A stretch of 64,000 nt of DNA, from contig OMWS01000003.1 in assembly GCA_900314825.1 (NCBI GenBank), forward strand, positions 23,420 to 87,419, given 5' to 3'. Positions 1 to 8,787 of the stretch are shown one piece after another. Each line of letters opens with the position of its first letter. Position 1 is the stretch's first letter. The stretch is from an uncultured Veillonellaceae bacterium. Its GTDB lineage: Bacteria > Bacillota > Negativicutes > Selenomonadales > Selenomonadaceae. Made by a program: the position numbers and the translations under genes. The notes below the pieces were generated by a model that saw only the letters and a list, made by a program, of their open reading frames with translations, was not told where the DNA came from and did not search any database.

Positions 1-1
1 C

Positions 2-1642
2 TATGAGCGGCCGGCGTTCTGGTTCTGGGTCGGCTGCTATGAAGAGCGCGAGGATCTGGAGGCGAAGGGCTGGCTCGCGGAACGCGGCAAGGGAGATCCC
101 GGATTCATCGATCGTTGCGGCGCGGAGTTCGTCTTTGACACGATGAAGGCGCAGGAAGTGCAGGACGTGACGATCGAGCCGGACGGCGCACCGGTCCTCG
201 TGCCGCTGGCGGGAAAAGAAGCCGGCGCGTCTGTCCGGTTTTCCCATGCAGATGGCAGCGATCTCGGTGTCGGTGAAGATGCGACGAGCCGGCTGGGCAA
301 GTGGAGCTTTGACTTTTATCGGCTCGAGGCGCCGACACGCATCCGGTCGGAGCGTCCGTTTGTGCTCGGCGCGCCGGTCGAGCTCCGCCACAGCCCGCGC
401 CGTCATCCCGTCGTCATCGACATCCTCGTGGATGCGCTCAGTTGGAGCGTCGTGCGGGATCGCGGCTACCGGGATGTGCCGAACATCTTGCGCTTCTTCG
501 GGCAGGGCGTCGTTTTTGACCAGAATTTTTCGACGAGCGAGTACACATTTCCGTCGCTCGTTGCCATCATGACCGGGATGTATCCGCATCATAACCAGAT
601 TTTCAATGAATATGCGGGTTACGAGTTGGCGCCGGACATCCTGACGGCGTCGGAGCAGATGAAGAAGCTCGGCTATTATTGTACGAATGTGGTCGGCATG
701 AATGACGGCATCTATACGGGGGCCGCGCGTGGCTTTGACCGCATCATCGGCAATGGGTACAATACACCGACGTACCTCGGCGTGGAGCGTGCCATCCGCC
801 AGCTGGAAGCGTTTGACGAATGTGACCAATATCTGTTCCTGCACACGATGGATGTGCACGTCTGGTCCGCGCGGGCGTACCACCTGCCGCTTCCCGTGCA
901 GACGAAGCAGCCGCTTGCGGAGCGGCTCCGGGGCGGCAACTGCGCGGATGCAAGCGTCTATATCGCCGGTTATGACGTCTACCGTGCGGCGAATCTCGCA
1001 GGCATCCATGCGGCGGACCGCAGTCTCGGTGTGCTCTTTTCGTACCTGGAGTCGCATTACGCGCCCGGGGATTACGTCGTGAATCTTTATTCGGATCATG
1101 GGGCGTCGATCTTCGACGATGCGCCGTATCTCTTGAGCGACCATCATGTCGGCGCGGCGCTCATGGCGCGCGGCGCGGGCATCCCACAGCTTGGCATCGT
1201 GCGCGATGAGGTCACGAGCAGTATCGATCTCTATGCCATCCTCGCGAAGGAAGCGGGCTTCGACGTGCCGGAGACGGCGGATGCGAATCTTCCTGCGGCG
1301 CTCGGCGGGACGGCGCGCCGTTATGCCATCAGCAACACGCTGTATCCGGGACAGGTCTACCGCTGCGCGATCCGCACGCTTTCGCATGAATTCCAGGCGC
1401 GATCGCAGGAATTTGTCGATGAGGACGGGACGGTGGATCTGCAGGGGCTGGAATACGAGCTCTACCGGAGGAACGGTCACGAGCGCATCGAGGATGCAGC
1501 GATCCAGGAGGAATTCCTCCGCGTCCTGCGCGCGCATACGGCGCGCATCGATCGCGGCGGTGACGCCTGGCCGTCGATGCGGGCGGCGCGTCCGGACTGG
1601 TTTGCGAAGACAGAACGAAAGGAACGGCGAGGCGGCAAATGA
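2..1642 (+). CDS. Sulfatase/alkaline-phosphatase-superfamily protein (5' partial)
   Basis: The reading frame is open from base 2, so the gene begins upstream of the window; the first in-window ATG, at 143, lies inside the protein. Visible landmarks are an aspartate-containing strand (VIDILVDALSW, about 415-450), a probable threonine nucleophile in EYTFPSLVAIMTGMYPHH (about 540-590), and YSDHGAS near 1090. These are the metal-binding and nucleophile blocks of the sulfatase/LtaS-like phosphotransferase fold. No membrane segment is visible in the part present. The stop overlaps the next start (ATGA), so it is translationally coupled to a HAD phosphatase. The role, such as transferring or hydrolysing a phospho- or sulfo-group on a surface polymer, is inferred; the substrate is unknown. 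Confidence 0.8.
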   Translation, partial: YERPAFWFWVGCYEEREDLEAKGWLAERGKGDPGFIDRCGAEFVFDTMKAQEVQDVTIEPDGAPVLVPLAGKEAGASVRFSHADGSDLGVGEDATSRLGKWSFDFYRLEAPTRIRSERPFVLGAPVELRHSPRRHPVVIDILVDALSWSVVRDRGYRDVPNILRFFGQGVVFDQNFSTSEYTFPSLVAIMTGMYPHHNQIFNEYAGYELAPDILTASEQMKKLGYYCTNVVGMNDGIYTGAARGFDRIIGNGYNTPTYLGVERAIRQLEAFDECDQYLFLHTMDVHVWSARAYHLPLPVQTKQPLAERLRGGNCADASVYIAGYDVYRAANLAGIHAADRSLGVLFSYLESHYAPGDYVVNLYSDHGASIFDDAPYLLSDHHVGAALMARGAGIPQLGIVRDEVTSSIDLYAILAKEAGFDVPETADANLPAALGGTARRYAISNTLYPGQVYRCAIRTLSHEFQARSQEFVDEDGTVDLQGLEYELYRRNGHERIEDAAIQEEFLRVLRAHTARIDRGGDAWPSMRAARPDWFAKTERKERRGGK

Positions 1643-2250
1643 AACAGGAACGCACGCACTTCATCTTCGATCTCGATGGGACGATCACACGGGAAGAGAC
1701 GCTGCCCATCATCGCACAGCATTTCGGCGTGACGGCGGAAATCGAAGCATTGACGCAAAAGACGGTGCAGGGCAATATCCCGTTCATCGAATCCTTCATC
1801 CGGCGCATCTATATCCTCGGGAAGCTCCCCGTCCGCGAGGTCGCGCAGCTGCTCAGCAGCGTGCCGCTGCATGAAGGCGTCCTGCAGTTCATCCGGGAAC
1901 ACGCGGAGGCGTGCAGCATCGCGACGGGCAACCTTTCCCCATGGATCGAGAAACTCGTGGCGCGCATCGGCTGCGCCTGTGACGCCTCGGAAGCCGTGAT
2001 CGAAGACGGCCGCGTGGCGAAGCTCGCGCACATCCTCCGCAAGGAGGACGTCGTGCGCCGCTATCAGAGCCTCGGACAGCGCGTCGTCTTCATCGGTGAC
2101 GGCAACAATGACGTCGAGGCCATGCGCACGGCAGACATCGCGATCGCCTCGGCGCTGACGCACGACCCCGTGCCGGGCGTGCTGACGGTCGCAGATTATC
2201 TCGTATTACAGGAGGCGGCACTATGCAGGCAACTCCATCAATTGTCCTGA
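1639..2250 (+). CDS. HAD-family phosphatase (phosphoserine-phosphatase-like)
   Basis: A 203-residue HAD hydrolase. Motif I is FDLDGTITREETL near the N-terminus, with the two catalytic aspartates, and motif IV is VVFIGDGNNDVEAM around residues 150-165. The cap region is helical (residues about 20-90), as in the SerB/HAD-IB class. The start overlaps the upstream stop by four bases and the 3' end overlaps the nucleotidyltransferase gene by 28 bases, so the three are one transcription and translation unit. It probably dephosphorylates a small metabolite made for the same pathway as its neighbours. The substrate cannot be read from the sequence. Confidence 0.85.
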   Translation: MKQERTHFIFDLDGTITREETLPIIAQHFGVTAEIEALTQKTVQGNIPFIESFIRRIYILGKLPVREVAQLLSSVPLHEGVLQFIREHAEACSIATGNLSPWIEKLVARIGCACDASEAVIEDGRVAKLAHILRKEDVVRRYQSLGQRVVFIGDGNNDVEAMRTADIAIASALTHDPVPGVLTVADYLVLQEAALCRQLHQLS

Positions 2251-2867
2251 GCTGTGCGGGCATCGGCTCGCGCCTCGGGCTCGGCAAGACCAAGGCCCTC
2301 ATCGATATCGGCGGCAAGACGCTGATCCATTGGCAACTCGAACTTTTCCGTGACGTTCCAGATGTCCGCATCGTCGTCGGCTTCCAGGCGCATGATGTCA
2401 TTGAGGAAGTGCGCAAATATCGTCCGGACGCCATCTTTGTGTATAACCATAATTATTTTGAGACGAAGACGGGAGCCAGCTATTATTATGGCGCGCGTCA
2501 TGGCGGCGACTACGCCATCGAGTACGACGGCGACCTGCTGATCCATCCTGCGGATATGCAGAGGCTCCTGAGGACGCCGGGCGAGTGGATCGCCTATGCG
2601 GACAAGATGTCCGAGGATGGCGTCTATGTGAAGACGGACGAAGCGGGGCAGGTGCTGGCCTTTTCGCGGCGCGAAGGCGACTATGAATGGACGGGGCCGT
2701 GCTGCCTCCGGCGCGATCATGTGCGGTATACATCAGAAAACGTGTACAATCAACTCGAGCCCCTGCTGCCGATGCGGGGCATCCATGTGCGGGCCTGCGA
2801 TATCGACACGATCGAGGATTATCGTCGCGCGCTCGCGTTCGTCGCGTCATTTTCTACGGAGGGATGA
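2223..2867 (+). CDS. Nucleotidyltransferase (sugar-/choline-phosphate type)
   Basis: A 214-residue single-domain NTP-transferase. The N-terminal GIGSRLGLGKTKALIDIGGK carries the signature Gly-rich nucleotide loop and conserved lysine, and YDGDLLIHPADM (about residues 98-110) supplies the acidic metal site. The fold matches LicC/GlmU-N-type enzymes that activate a phosphorylated compound as an NDP or CDP derivative. The start at 2223 has a good AGGAGG seven bases upstream, even though it lies inside the preceding gene. Next to a HAD phosphatase, a methyltransferase and a sulfatase-like protein, it probably activates a head group or sugar for attachment. The specific substrate is not visible. 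Confidence 0.82.
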   Translation: MQATPSIVLSCAGIGSRLGLGKTKALIDIGGKTLIHWQLELFRDVPDVRIVVGFQAHDVIEEVRKYRPDAIFVYNHNYFETKTGASYYYGARHGGDYAIEYDGDLLIHPADMQRLLRTPGEWIAYADKMSEDGVYVKTDEAGQVLAFSRREGDYEWTGPCCLRRDHVRYTSENVYNQLEPLLPMRGIHVRACDIDTIEDYRRALAFVASFSTEG

Positions 2868-2870
2868 AGG

Positions 2871-3647
2871 ATGGCCAAGAGAGAGGAACAGGGCGCGCGC
2901 GTCAAAAGCCGGCGCGTCGCGATTGATGAAGCAGCTGTGAAATCGTTTTTCGCGCATCGCCACGAAAAGAAGCTGCCATACCGGCTGAATTATACGAATT
3001 ACCAAGATGCGCATCCGGAACTGGCTTTGGCGCGGGATGCGGCAGAAAAGGAAAACATCCTGCCGCTCCTCGCCTTGCGGCCGGGGATGCGTGTGCTCGA
3101 CATCGGTTGCGGCGTCGGCCGCTGGAGCAGGACGGTCCTCGCAGCAGGCGCGGATTACGTCGGGGCGGACTATACGCAGAGCTTCCTCGATCTTGCGGCA
3201 GAAGCGCAGCCGGCCGGCCCGCATTGCGCATGGGTCTGCGCCGACTTCCGGCAAATCGGGAGCGCCTTGCAGTCCGCCGGCATTCCCACGCGCTTTGATC
3301 GCATCTTTGTCAATGGTGTCTTCGTGTACCTCAATGATGACGATCTCCCCGCCTGCTTGTCACAGGTCGATCAGCTGCTGGCGCCGGGCGGCATGCTCTA
3401 CCTCAAAGAATCTGTCGCCCGGACCACACGTCTGACGCTGGACGGCATCTATTCCGAAGAGCTCGCGAGCGACTACAGCGCGATCTATCGCAGCATCGGG
3501 GAATATGCCGCCTGCTGGAAGGCGCACCTGCCCGCCTTCCGTACGCTCTATGAAGGGGAGCCTTGGCAGGATCTCGCGATCCGGGAGGAAACGACGGCGT
3601 ATGCCTGGATCTTGCAGAAAGACGGCGGACATGGATGTGGTATTTAA
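2871..3647 (+). CDS. SAM-dependent class I methyltransferase
   Basis: A 258-residue protein with a class I methyltransferase core: motif I VLDIGCGVGRWS at about residues 75-86, an acidic residue ending strand 2 (YVGADYTQSFLDLA), and motif IV-like FDRIFVNGVFVYL around 142-154. The N-terminal 60 residues, rich in Lys/Arg, are specific to this protein. It starts four bases after the previous stop and is the last gene of the four-gene unit, followed by a strong bidirectional terminator. It probably methylates the small molecule or polymer made by the cluster; the acceptor is unknown. Confidence 0.85.
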   Translation: MAKREEQGARVKSRRVAIDEAAVKSFFAHRHEKKLPYRLNYTNYQDAHPELALARDAAEKENILPLLALRPGMRVLDIGCGVGRWSRTVLAAGADYVGADYTQSFLDLAAEAQPAGPHCAWVCADFRQIGSALQSAGIPTRFDRIFVNGVFVYLNDDDLPACLSQVDQLLAPGGMLYLKESVARTTRLTLDGIYSEELASDYSAIYRSIGEYAACWKAHLPAFRTLYEGEPWQDLAIREETTAYAWILQKDGGHGCGI

Positions 3648-3651
3648 TACG

Positions 3652-3681
3652 AAAGCACTTGCGGGCGGGCAAGTGCTTTTT
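3652..3681. terminator. Bidirectional intrinsic terminator
   Basis: An 11-bp perfect stem, AAAGCACTTGC/GCAAGTGCTTT, with a six-base loop and T runs on both strands. It lies between the convergent methyltransferase gene and mscS and can serve both. Confidence 0.85.
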
Positions 3682-3687
3682 CATGCG

Positions 3688-4758
3688 TTATTTTTCTGTC
3701 GGTACATCTCCGTGCATCACCGTGCGGATCGGATACGGGATGTCGATGCCTTCTTCGCGGTAGCGGCGCGTGAGGGCTTTGATGAACTCGTGCTTCAGGA
3801 GGAACTGCGAGTCGAACGCGCTGCTGTGCAGGATGACGTTGAAGTTGATGCTGGAGTCCGCGAACTCCGTGTAGCGCACGAGCGGTGACTGCTCGACGTT
3901 TTCGTCGACGCGGGCGAGGACTTCGTTCGCGACCTCGAGCGTGACCTTTTCGACGAACTCGAGGTCGCTGTCGTACGCGACGCCGACGGGGATGCTGATC
4001 GCCATATCGCGGCGCGGCAGGCTGAAATTCGTGATGATGGACGACGCGATCTTCTGGTTCGGGATGACGACCATGTTGCTTTCGCCGGCCGGCACGATCG
4101 TCGTGAAGCGCCACGTGATGTCCGTGACGCGGCCTTGCTCGCCGGTGCTGAGCTTGATGTAGTCGTCGATGCGCAGCTGGCGCGAGAGGATGAGGTGCAG
4201 GCCGGAGAAGATGTTCGCGAGCGTTTCCTGGAGCGCGAGGGCGACGGCCATACCACCGACGCCCATGGCGGTGAGGATCGGCGCGATGGAGATGCCGTAG
4301 TATTGCAGCACGACGAGCACGCCCATGGCGTAGATGACGACCATGAGGATCGTCGACAGGAGCGTCGTCTTCGGCAGCTTTTCCTCCGAGCGCTCGATGC
4401 GCATCTCGACGACGCCGTTCACCGTGCGCGCGATGACGCGCGTGATGGAAAAGACGATGACGGTGAAGAGCACGTAGGAAAAAAGCTTCGTGAGCTGCGG
4501 CGGGATGTCGATCGTGCCGACGATCCAGTACAGGCCGACGACGAGCGTCAGAGAGATCGGCACGCCCTTCAGCGCGTGGATGAAGACGTAATGCCACGTG
4601 CCTTCCTCGATATCGACATGCGTCTCGATGCGGCGGTTGATGAGCTTGTTCAGCGCGATGCCGACGGCGAACGCGCCGATGAGGATGCACAGCGGCACAA
4701 AGAGCGGCTCGACGAAAAATTTCCAATCCGCGAGGCTCGTCCAGTCAAAATTCGGCAA
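3688..4758 (-). CDS. Mechanosensitive ion channel, MscS family
   Basis: A 356-residue membrane protein. The N-terminal half has about four hydrophobic helices (residues 13-35, 55-80, 85-110, 135-160). The pore-lining helix and start of the beta domain follow as GVGGMAVALALQETLANIFSG (around 172-192), then the cytoplasmic domain, with LRIDDYIKLSTGEQGRVTDI typical of MscS. It should open under membrane tension to release solutes during osmotic downshock. It is a single-gene unit with its own consensus-like promoter upstream and shares a terminator with the convergent cluster. The start at 4758 is preceded by AAGGAGGAAT on the minus strand. Confidence 0.92.
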   Translation of the reverse strand: MPNFDWTSLADWKFFVEPLFVPLCILIGAFAVGIALNKLINRRIETHVDIEEGTWHYVFIHALKGVPISLTLVVGLYWIVGTIDIPPQLTKLFSYVLFTVIVFSITRVIARTVNGVVEMRIERSEEKLPKTTLLSTILMVVIYAMGVLVVLQYYGISIAPILTAMGVGGMAVALALQETLANIFSGLHLILSRQLRIDDYIKLSTGEQGRVTDITWRFTTIVPAGESNMVVIPNQKIASSIITNFSLPRRDMAISIPVGVAYDSDLEFVEKVTLEVANEVLARVDENVEQSPLVRYTEFADSSINFNVILHSSAFDSQFLLKHEFIKALTRRYREEGIDIPYPIRTVMHGDVPTEK

Positions 4759-4825
4759 GTTGGGATTCCTCCTTGGTTCGTGATTCCTTCAGTGATCCGG
4801 TCGCTTGCAGAGAACCTGCCCGCCC

Positions 4826-4854
4826 ATTATACTATAGGCAAAGCGTTGGAACAA
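4826..4854 (-). promoter_or_regulatory. Sigma-A-type promoter for the MscS gene
   Basis: On the minus strand, TTGTTC (-35) and TATAAT (-10) are separated by exactly 17 bases, about 70 bases upstream of the mscS start. Confidence 0.65.
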
Positions 4855-4879
4855 TGAAAAATGCAAAGGAGAACCTGTC

Positions 4880-5419
4880 ATGCAAGAAATTCTCGCCGAA
4901 GGCCCGCGCCTGCGCCTGCGCCGTGCGGACAAAAGCGACCTCGATTACATCCTGAAGCTCGAATATGAGCCGGAAAACGTGAAGTTTATCGTGCCGTTCG
5001 ACAAGGATTTTCACACGAAGATCCTCGAAGGCGCCGTGGAAGAATCCATGGACGTGCTCGCCGAGGAAAAAGAGACAGGCGAGCGCGTCGGCTATTTCCT
5101 CATCAATGGACTCAAGACGGACGCGCACGAAATGGAGTGGACGCACGTCGTCATCCAGAAAAAGGGCATGGGCTACGGCCATGAAGCGATGAAGCTTCTC
5201 AAAAAATACTGCTTCGATGTCAAGAAATTCCATCGCGCTTGGCTGGATTGCAAAGACTACAATGACCGTGCGCTGCACCTCTACGAGAGCGAAGGCATGC
5301 TGCGCGAAGGCCTGTTCCGCGAGACGATCATCACGAATGGCGTCTATGAAAACCTCGTCGTGCTCGCGATCCTCGACCGCGAGTACGCCGCACGGAAAGC
5401 GGCAGGACAGGAATTATGA
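4880..5419 (+). CDS. GNAT-family N-acetyltransferase
   Basis: A 179-residue acetyltransferase of the RimJ/RimL-like GNAT type. It opens with the usual RLRLRRADKSDLDYILKLE strand-helix. The acetyl-CoA loop is in the segment ending VVIQKKGMGYGHEAMKLL (about residues 95-110), and the final AWLDCKDYNDRALHLYESEGM (about 118-138) is the conserved helix-strand that packs on CoA. AAAGGAG lies nine bases before the ATG. The stop overlaps the esterase start (ATGA), so the two are coupled. The acceptor (protein terminus, amino acid or polyamine) cannot be deduced. Confidence 0.88.
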   Translation: MQEILAEGPRLRLRRADKSDLDYILKLEYEPENVKFIVPFDKDFHTKILEGAVEESMDVLAEEKETGERVGYFLINGLKTDAHEMEWTHVVIQKKGMGYGHEAMKLLKKYCFDVKKFHRAWLDCKDYNDRALHLYESEGMLREGLFRETIITNGVYENLVVLAILDREYAARKAAGQEL

Positions 5420-6087
5420 TGACCTTGAACGTTTGCGGGAAAACCATCACGTTGTTTGACAGCGGCCGGAACGACGTGCCGACCGTGTACCTCAACACGG
5501 TGCAGGGCGAGGGCGCGTCCGTTTGGGCGGCCTGCCAGGCTGCAGGCGCACCGCCGTTCACGCTCGTGGCAATCGATGGCATTGACTGGAACCGCGAGAT
5601 GTCGCCGTGGGCAGCACCAGCCGTCATGCGCGGAGATGACGCATTCACGGGCGGCGCGGACGATTATCTTAAAGCCTTGACGGAACAGATCATCCCGACC
5701 GTTGAAGGCGCAATCGGCGCGCCGACCTTCCGCGCGCTCGCAGGATATTCTTTGGCCGGACTGTTCGCCGTGTACGCTGCATATCAGACGGATGCGTTTT
5801 CCAGAATCGCCAGCGCCTCGGGCTCGTTCTGGTTTCCGAAGTTCTTGGAATACGCCCGGACGCACGAACTCAAAAGCGGTGTTTCGCACATCTATTTTTC
5901 CCTCGGAGACAAAGAAAGCCGCGCGCGTAACCAGACGCTCGCGGCTGTGCAGGAACATACGGAACAGATCGTCCGACATATGAAGGAAAACGGAATCGAT
6001 ACGACGTTCGTGCTCCATCCGGGCAATCACTTCCATCATCCCGAAGAACGGATGGCGGCGGGGATTGCATGGATGCTGGACGCATGA
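5416..6087 (+). CDS. Alpha/beta-hydrolase esterase (Fes/IroE-like)
   Basis: A 223-residue serine hydrolase. The nucleophile elbow is GYSLAGLFAVYAAY (about residues 114-127), an acidic residue is offered by SLGDKESRARN (about 162-172), and the catalytic histidine is probably in HPGNHFHHPEERM near the C-terminus. This arrangement is shared by enterobactin-type esterases and other predicted esterases. No signal peptide is seen, so it is probably cytoplasmic. It is coupled to the GNAT gene by a four-base overlap, suggesting a related job such as removing or adding acyl groups on one metabolite. The siderophore role is only a family-level possibility. Confidence 0.8.
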   Translation: MMTLNVCGKTITLFDSGRNDVPTVYLNTVQGEGASVWAACQAAGAPPFTLVAIDGIDWNREMSPWAAPAVMRGDDAFTGGADDYLKALTEQIIPTVEGAIGAPTFRALAGYSLAGLFAVYAAYQTDAFSRIASASGSFWFPKFLEYARTHELKSGVSHIYFSLGDKESRARNQTLAAVQEHTEQIVRHMKENGIDTTFVLHPGNHFHHPEERMAAGIAWMLDA

Positions 6088-6092
6088 AATCG

Positions 6093-6353
6093 TTATCGGA
6101 CATGGTACCTCGGCAACGCGGGACGCTGCTGTGCAGGAAGAAGCGCAGCGGTGTCCCGCTTCATTTTTCCCGCGTGCTGGATGCCGTGCAGCACGGAGAG
6201 CGCGAGCCAGGCGATGCCGAAGATCACGTGGTAGCGCTTGCCGAACGCGAGCGCCGTGACCGTCCCGACAGCAGCGGCCGCGAGCGGCAGGCCGAGCGGG
6301 AGGGTTTTGAAGTTCGTCGGTTTTTTGACGAGCTGTGGTTTGTACATCATCAT
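6093..6353 (-). CDS. Small two-helix membrane protein
   Basis: An 86-residue protein I do not recognise. A basic N-terminus (MMMYKPQLVKKPTNFKTL) is followed by two likely membrane helices (about residues 20-37 and 42-60) and a basic, proline-rich tail. A strong Shine-Dalgarno (TTGGAGG) lies seven bases before the ATG on the minus strand, which argues that it is real although it is short. It converges on the esterase gene with only five bases between the stops and diverges from the helicase gene. Confidence 0.6.
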   Translation of the reverse strand: MMMYKPQLVKKPTNFKTLPLGLPLAAAAVGTVTALAFGKRYHVIFGIAWLALSVLHGIQHAGKMKRDTAALLPAQQRPALPRYHVR

Positions 6354-6444
6354 GGGATGCCTCCAATCAATAGAATAATTCTCATGATGGATAATTTCTA
6401 CAAGCGAGAGGCGTTTTCCTTTGCCAGAAAAAATTTTTGCGTAC

Positions 6445-6473
6445 TGTTAAAGCTCGCTGGAATAGGGTATAAT
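6445..6473 (+). promoter_or_regulatory. Probable promoter for the helicase-HNH operon
   Basis: A perfect -10 TATAAT (6468-6473) is preceded 17 bases upstream by a weak -35 (TGTTAA). It lies about 40 bases before the helicase start in a locally AT-rich stretch. Confidence 0.5.
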
Positions 6474-6510
6474 CATTTTGTATCAGTGATTTTTAACGTA
6501 GAAAGGATGA

Positions 6511-8787
6511 ATGGCTATGTCGAGCGTTGCGGAGACGGAAATCGAAGTGCTTTCGCACGGCACAGTGACCCCAAAGAACGGGATGAATGTGCGACAGCCG
6601 TACCAGCATCAGAAAAACGCCATGGCGAATCTGGATTTGATGGATAAGGCAGATGCTTATAGCACGCTCGTCGTCTTGCCGACGGGCGGCGGGAAGACGT
6701 ATACGGCATCCCTGTGGCTCTTGAAGCATGCACTGAATCGTCGTAAGAAAATCCTCTGGATCGCGCACCGGCAGATGCTCCTCGACCAAGCAGCGGTGTC
6801 GTTCCAGGAGTACGCCTATGCAGAATCCCTTCCGAACATCACGGCGTTTCGCTATCGCATCGTTTCTGGCGCACCCTCGCATGACCGCAGCATCGACATC
6901 GTCCCGACGGATGACCTCGTGATTGCGAGCAAAGACAGCATCGGTCGCAATCTCGGCGCGCTTGATGCATGGCTTGCGGGGACGGATGAAGTGTATCTCG
7001 TGGTTGACGAGGCGCATCATGCGACAGCGAAAACATATCGCAAGATCATCGACTACGTGGAAGCGCGCGTGAAGCACACAAAGCTCATCGGCCTGACCGC
7101 GACGCCGTTCCGCACGGCGGAGCAGGAGCGCGGGCTGCTCGCACGGATTTTCCGCGACGGCGTGCGGGGCGGGCGGCGCGTTGCGGGCGACATCGGCATC
7201 ACGTACCAGATCGGGCTGAAGGATCTGATCAACCGCCAGATTCTTTCCCAGCCGATTTTTGAAAGCTGCTATACGGAAGAGGATTATGGCGCAGCACTCG
7301 GCAAGGACGATTGGGAACGCATCATGCAGCTCGACACGCTCCCCGATGACTTGGCGTCGCAAATCGCCGACAGCGCCCCACGCAACCGACTGATTGTCGA
7401 GACCTACAAGAAGAAAGCGAAAACCTACGGACAGACAATCGTCTTTGCTGTCAATGTCGTCCATGCCATCACGCTCGCGAAACTCTTCAACCATGCGGGC
7501 ATCTCAGCGAATTTCATCGTGTCCGATGTCCGAGATATGGTGACAGGCGTCCGCATCAGCCGCGAAATCATCAAACAGAGGATAAAGGAGTTCCGTGAAG
7601 GGAAGCTCAAAGTTCTCGTGAATGTCAACATCTTGACGGAAGGCGTGGACTTGCCGCAGACGAAGACCGTGTTTTTGGCGCGCCCGACTGTTTCGACCAT
7701 CCTCATGACGCAGATGATCGGCCGTGCCCTGCGCGGCACCGCGGCGGGCGGCACGTCCGAGGCGTACATCGTTTCGTTCGTCGATGATTGGAATGAGCAC
7801 ATCGCGTGGGTCAATCCGGAGAGCATCTTCACAGGCGACGGGAATGATTTTGTTGACAATCCCTTGACACGTCAGCAACACGAAATCCGGCTGATTGCCA
7901 TTTCGAAGATCGAGGAATTTGCCTCCATCGTGGATGCCTCCATCGATACGACAGCGCTCGAAGCCGTGCCGTTCGAGAAGCGCATCCCGCTCGGCATGTA
8001 CGCGTTCACATGGCTGGAGGAAAACGGCATGGATCATTCGTACCAGGTTATGGTCTATGACAGTACGCAGGCGGCTTATGCCGAGATGATGGACGCGTTG
8101 CCGAAACTTTTTGAGACGTTCGGCAGCGATGACGAATATCTTTCGGATGAGGTGCTGCACGATATGGCGACGCAGTGCCGCGATACGTTCTTCCTCGGCG
8201 AAATGATTCCGTCGTATGATGAGCAGGACATCATCCATGTCTTGCAGTATTACGCGCAGAAAGAATCCGCACCGGAGTTTTACACGTTCGATGCGATCAA
8301 TCGCGGGAAGCTCGATGTTGCCGCGATTGCAAGGCAGATTTTTGACGAGGACATGGGGCCGAGAAAGAAAGCAGAGTATGTAAATGACCTCTGGGATCGT
8401 TCAGACGACAATATGCTTCGGTTGTTCTTCGGAAGGAAACAGTATTTTTGGAAACAACTGGATATTGAACTCATGAAGTTGTCGGGGGTCGGTATTGGTG
8501 GTGGAGAGACAAACGTAACGTACGGGAAGAAGAAGTTGGGAGAGATGGCTCTCAGCGAAATCGCACGTTACAATCCCGCGTATGAAAAAGAACTTCGCGA
8601 TGGAGCGTTTGCAGCTGCCAAGGACGAGGAAGGGTATTATACGTGTGCGGCCTGTGGTAGGCGCGACAAATCGCGCATCCCGTTCCAGGTCGACCATATC
8701 GTGCCAATGAACCGCGGCGGCAAAAGCGTGCCCGAAAACCTCCAGATTCTCTGCCGCTCGTGCAATGGCAGGAAAGGCGACCGATGA
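6511..8787 (+). CDS. DEAD/DEAH-box superfamily 2 helicase with C-terminal HNH nuclease domain
   Basis: A 758-residue fusion. The N-terminal SF2 helicase has Walker A LPTGGGKT (about residues 56-63), a DEAH box in VVDEAHH (about 166-169), motif III LTATPF (about 195-200) and motif VI MIGRALRG (about 402-410). Residues about 460-690 match no family I can name. The last 50 residues form an HNH domain: a CxxC pair in CAACGRR, then FQVDHIVPMNRGG, and CRSCNGRK supplying the second CxxC. This resembles ResIII-type helicases in restriction and defence loci. The stop overlaps the next gene (ATGA). Start choice between 6511 and 6517 is uncertain. A DNA defence or repair role is inferred. Confidence 0.88.
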   Translation: MAMSSVAETEIEVLSHGTVTPKNGMNVRQPYQHQKNAMANLDLMDKADAYSTLVVLPTGGGKTYTASLWLLKHALNRRKKILWIAHRQMLLDQAAVSFQEYAYAESLPNITAFRYRIVSGAPSHDRSIDIVPTDDLVIASKDSIGRNLGALDAWLAGTDEVYLVVDEAHHATAKTYRKIIDYVEARVKHTKLIGLTATPFRTAEQERGLLARIFRDGVRGGRRVAGDIGITYQIGLKDLINRQILSQPIFESCYTEEDYGAALGKDDWERIMQLDTLPDDLASQIADSAPRNRLIVETYKKKAKTYGQTIVFAVNVVHAITLAKLFNHAGISANFIVSDVRDMVTGVRISREIIKQRIKEFREGKLKVLVNVNILTEGVDLPQTKTVFLARPTVSTILMTQMIGRALRGTAAGGTSEAYIVSFVDDWNEHIAWVNPESIFTGDGNDFVDNPLTRQQHEIRLIAISKIEEFASIVDASIDTTALEAVPFEKRIPLGMYAFTWLEENGMDHSYQVMVYDSTQAAYAEMMDALPKLFETFGSDDEYLSDEVLHDMATQCRDTFFLGEMIPSYDEQDIIHVLQYYAQKESAPEFYTFDAINRGKLDVAAIARQIFDEDMGPRKKAEYVNDLWDRSDDNMLRLFFGRKQYFWKQLDIELMKLSGVGIGGGETNVTYGKKKLGEMALSEIARYNPAYEKELRDGAFAAAKDEEGYYTCAACGRRDKSRIPFQVDHIVPMNRGGKSVPENLQILCRSCNGRKGDR

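Noticed and set aside
3505..3888. A 127-codon plus-strand frame across the terminator
   Set aside because: It spans the methyltransferase end, a strong terminator and the antisense of mscS, so it is not credible as a gene.
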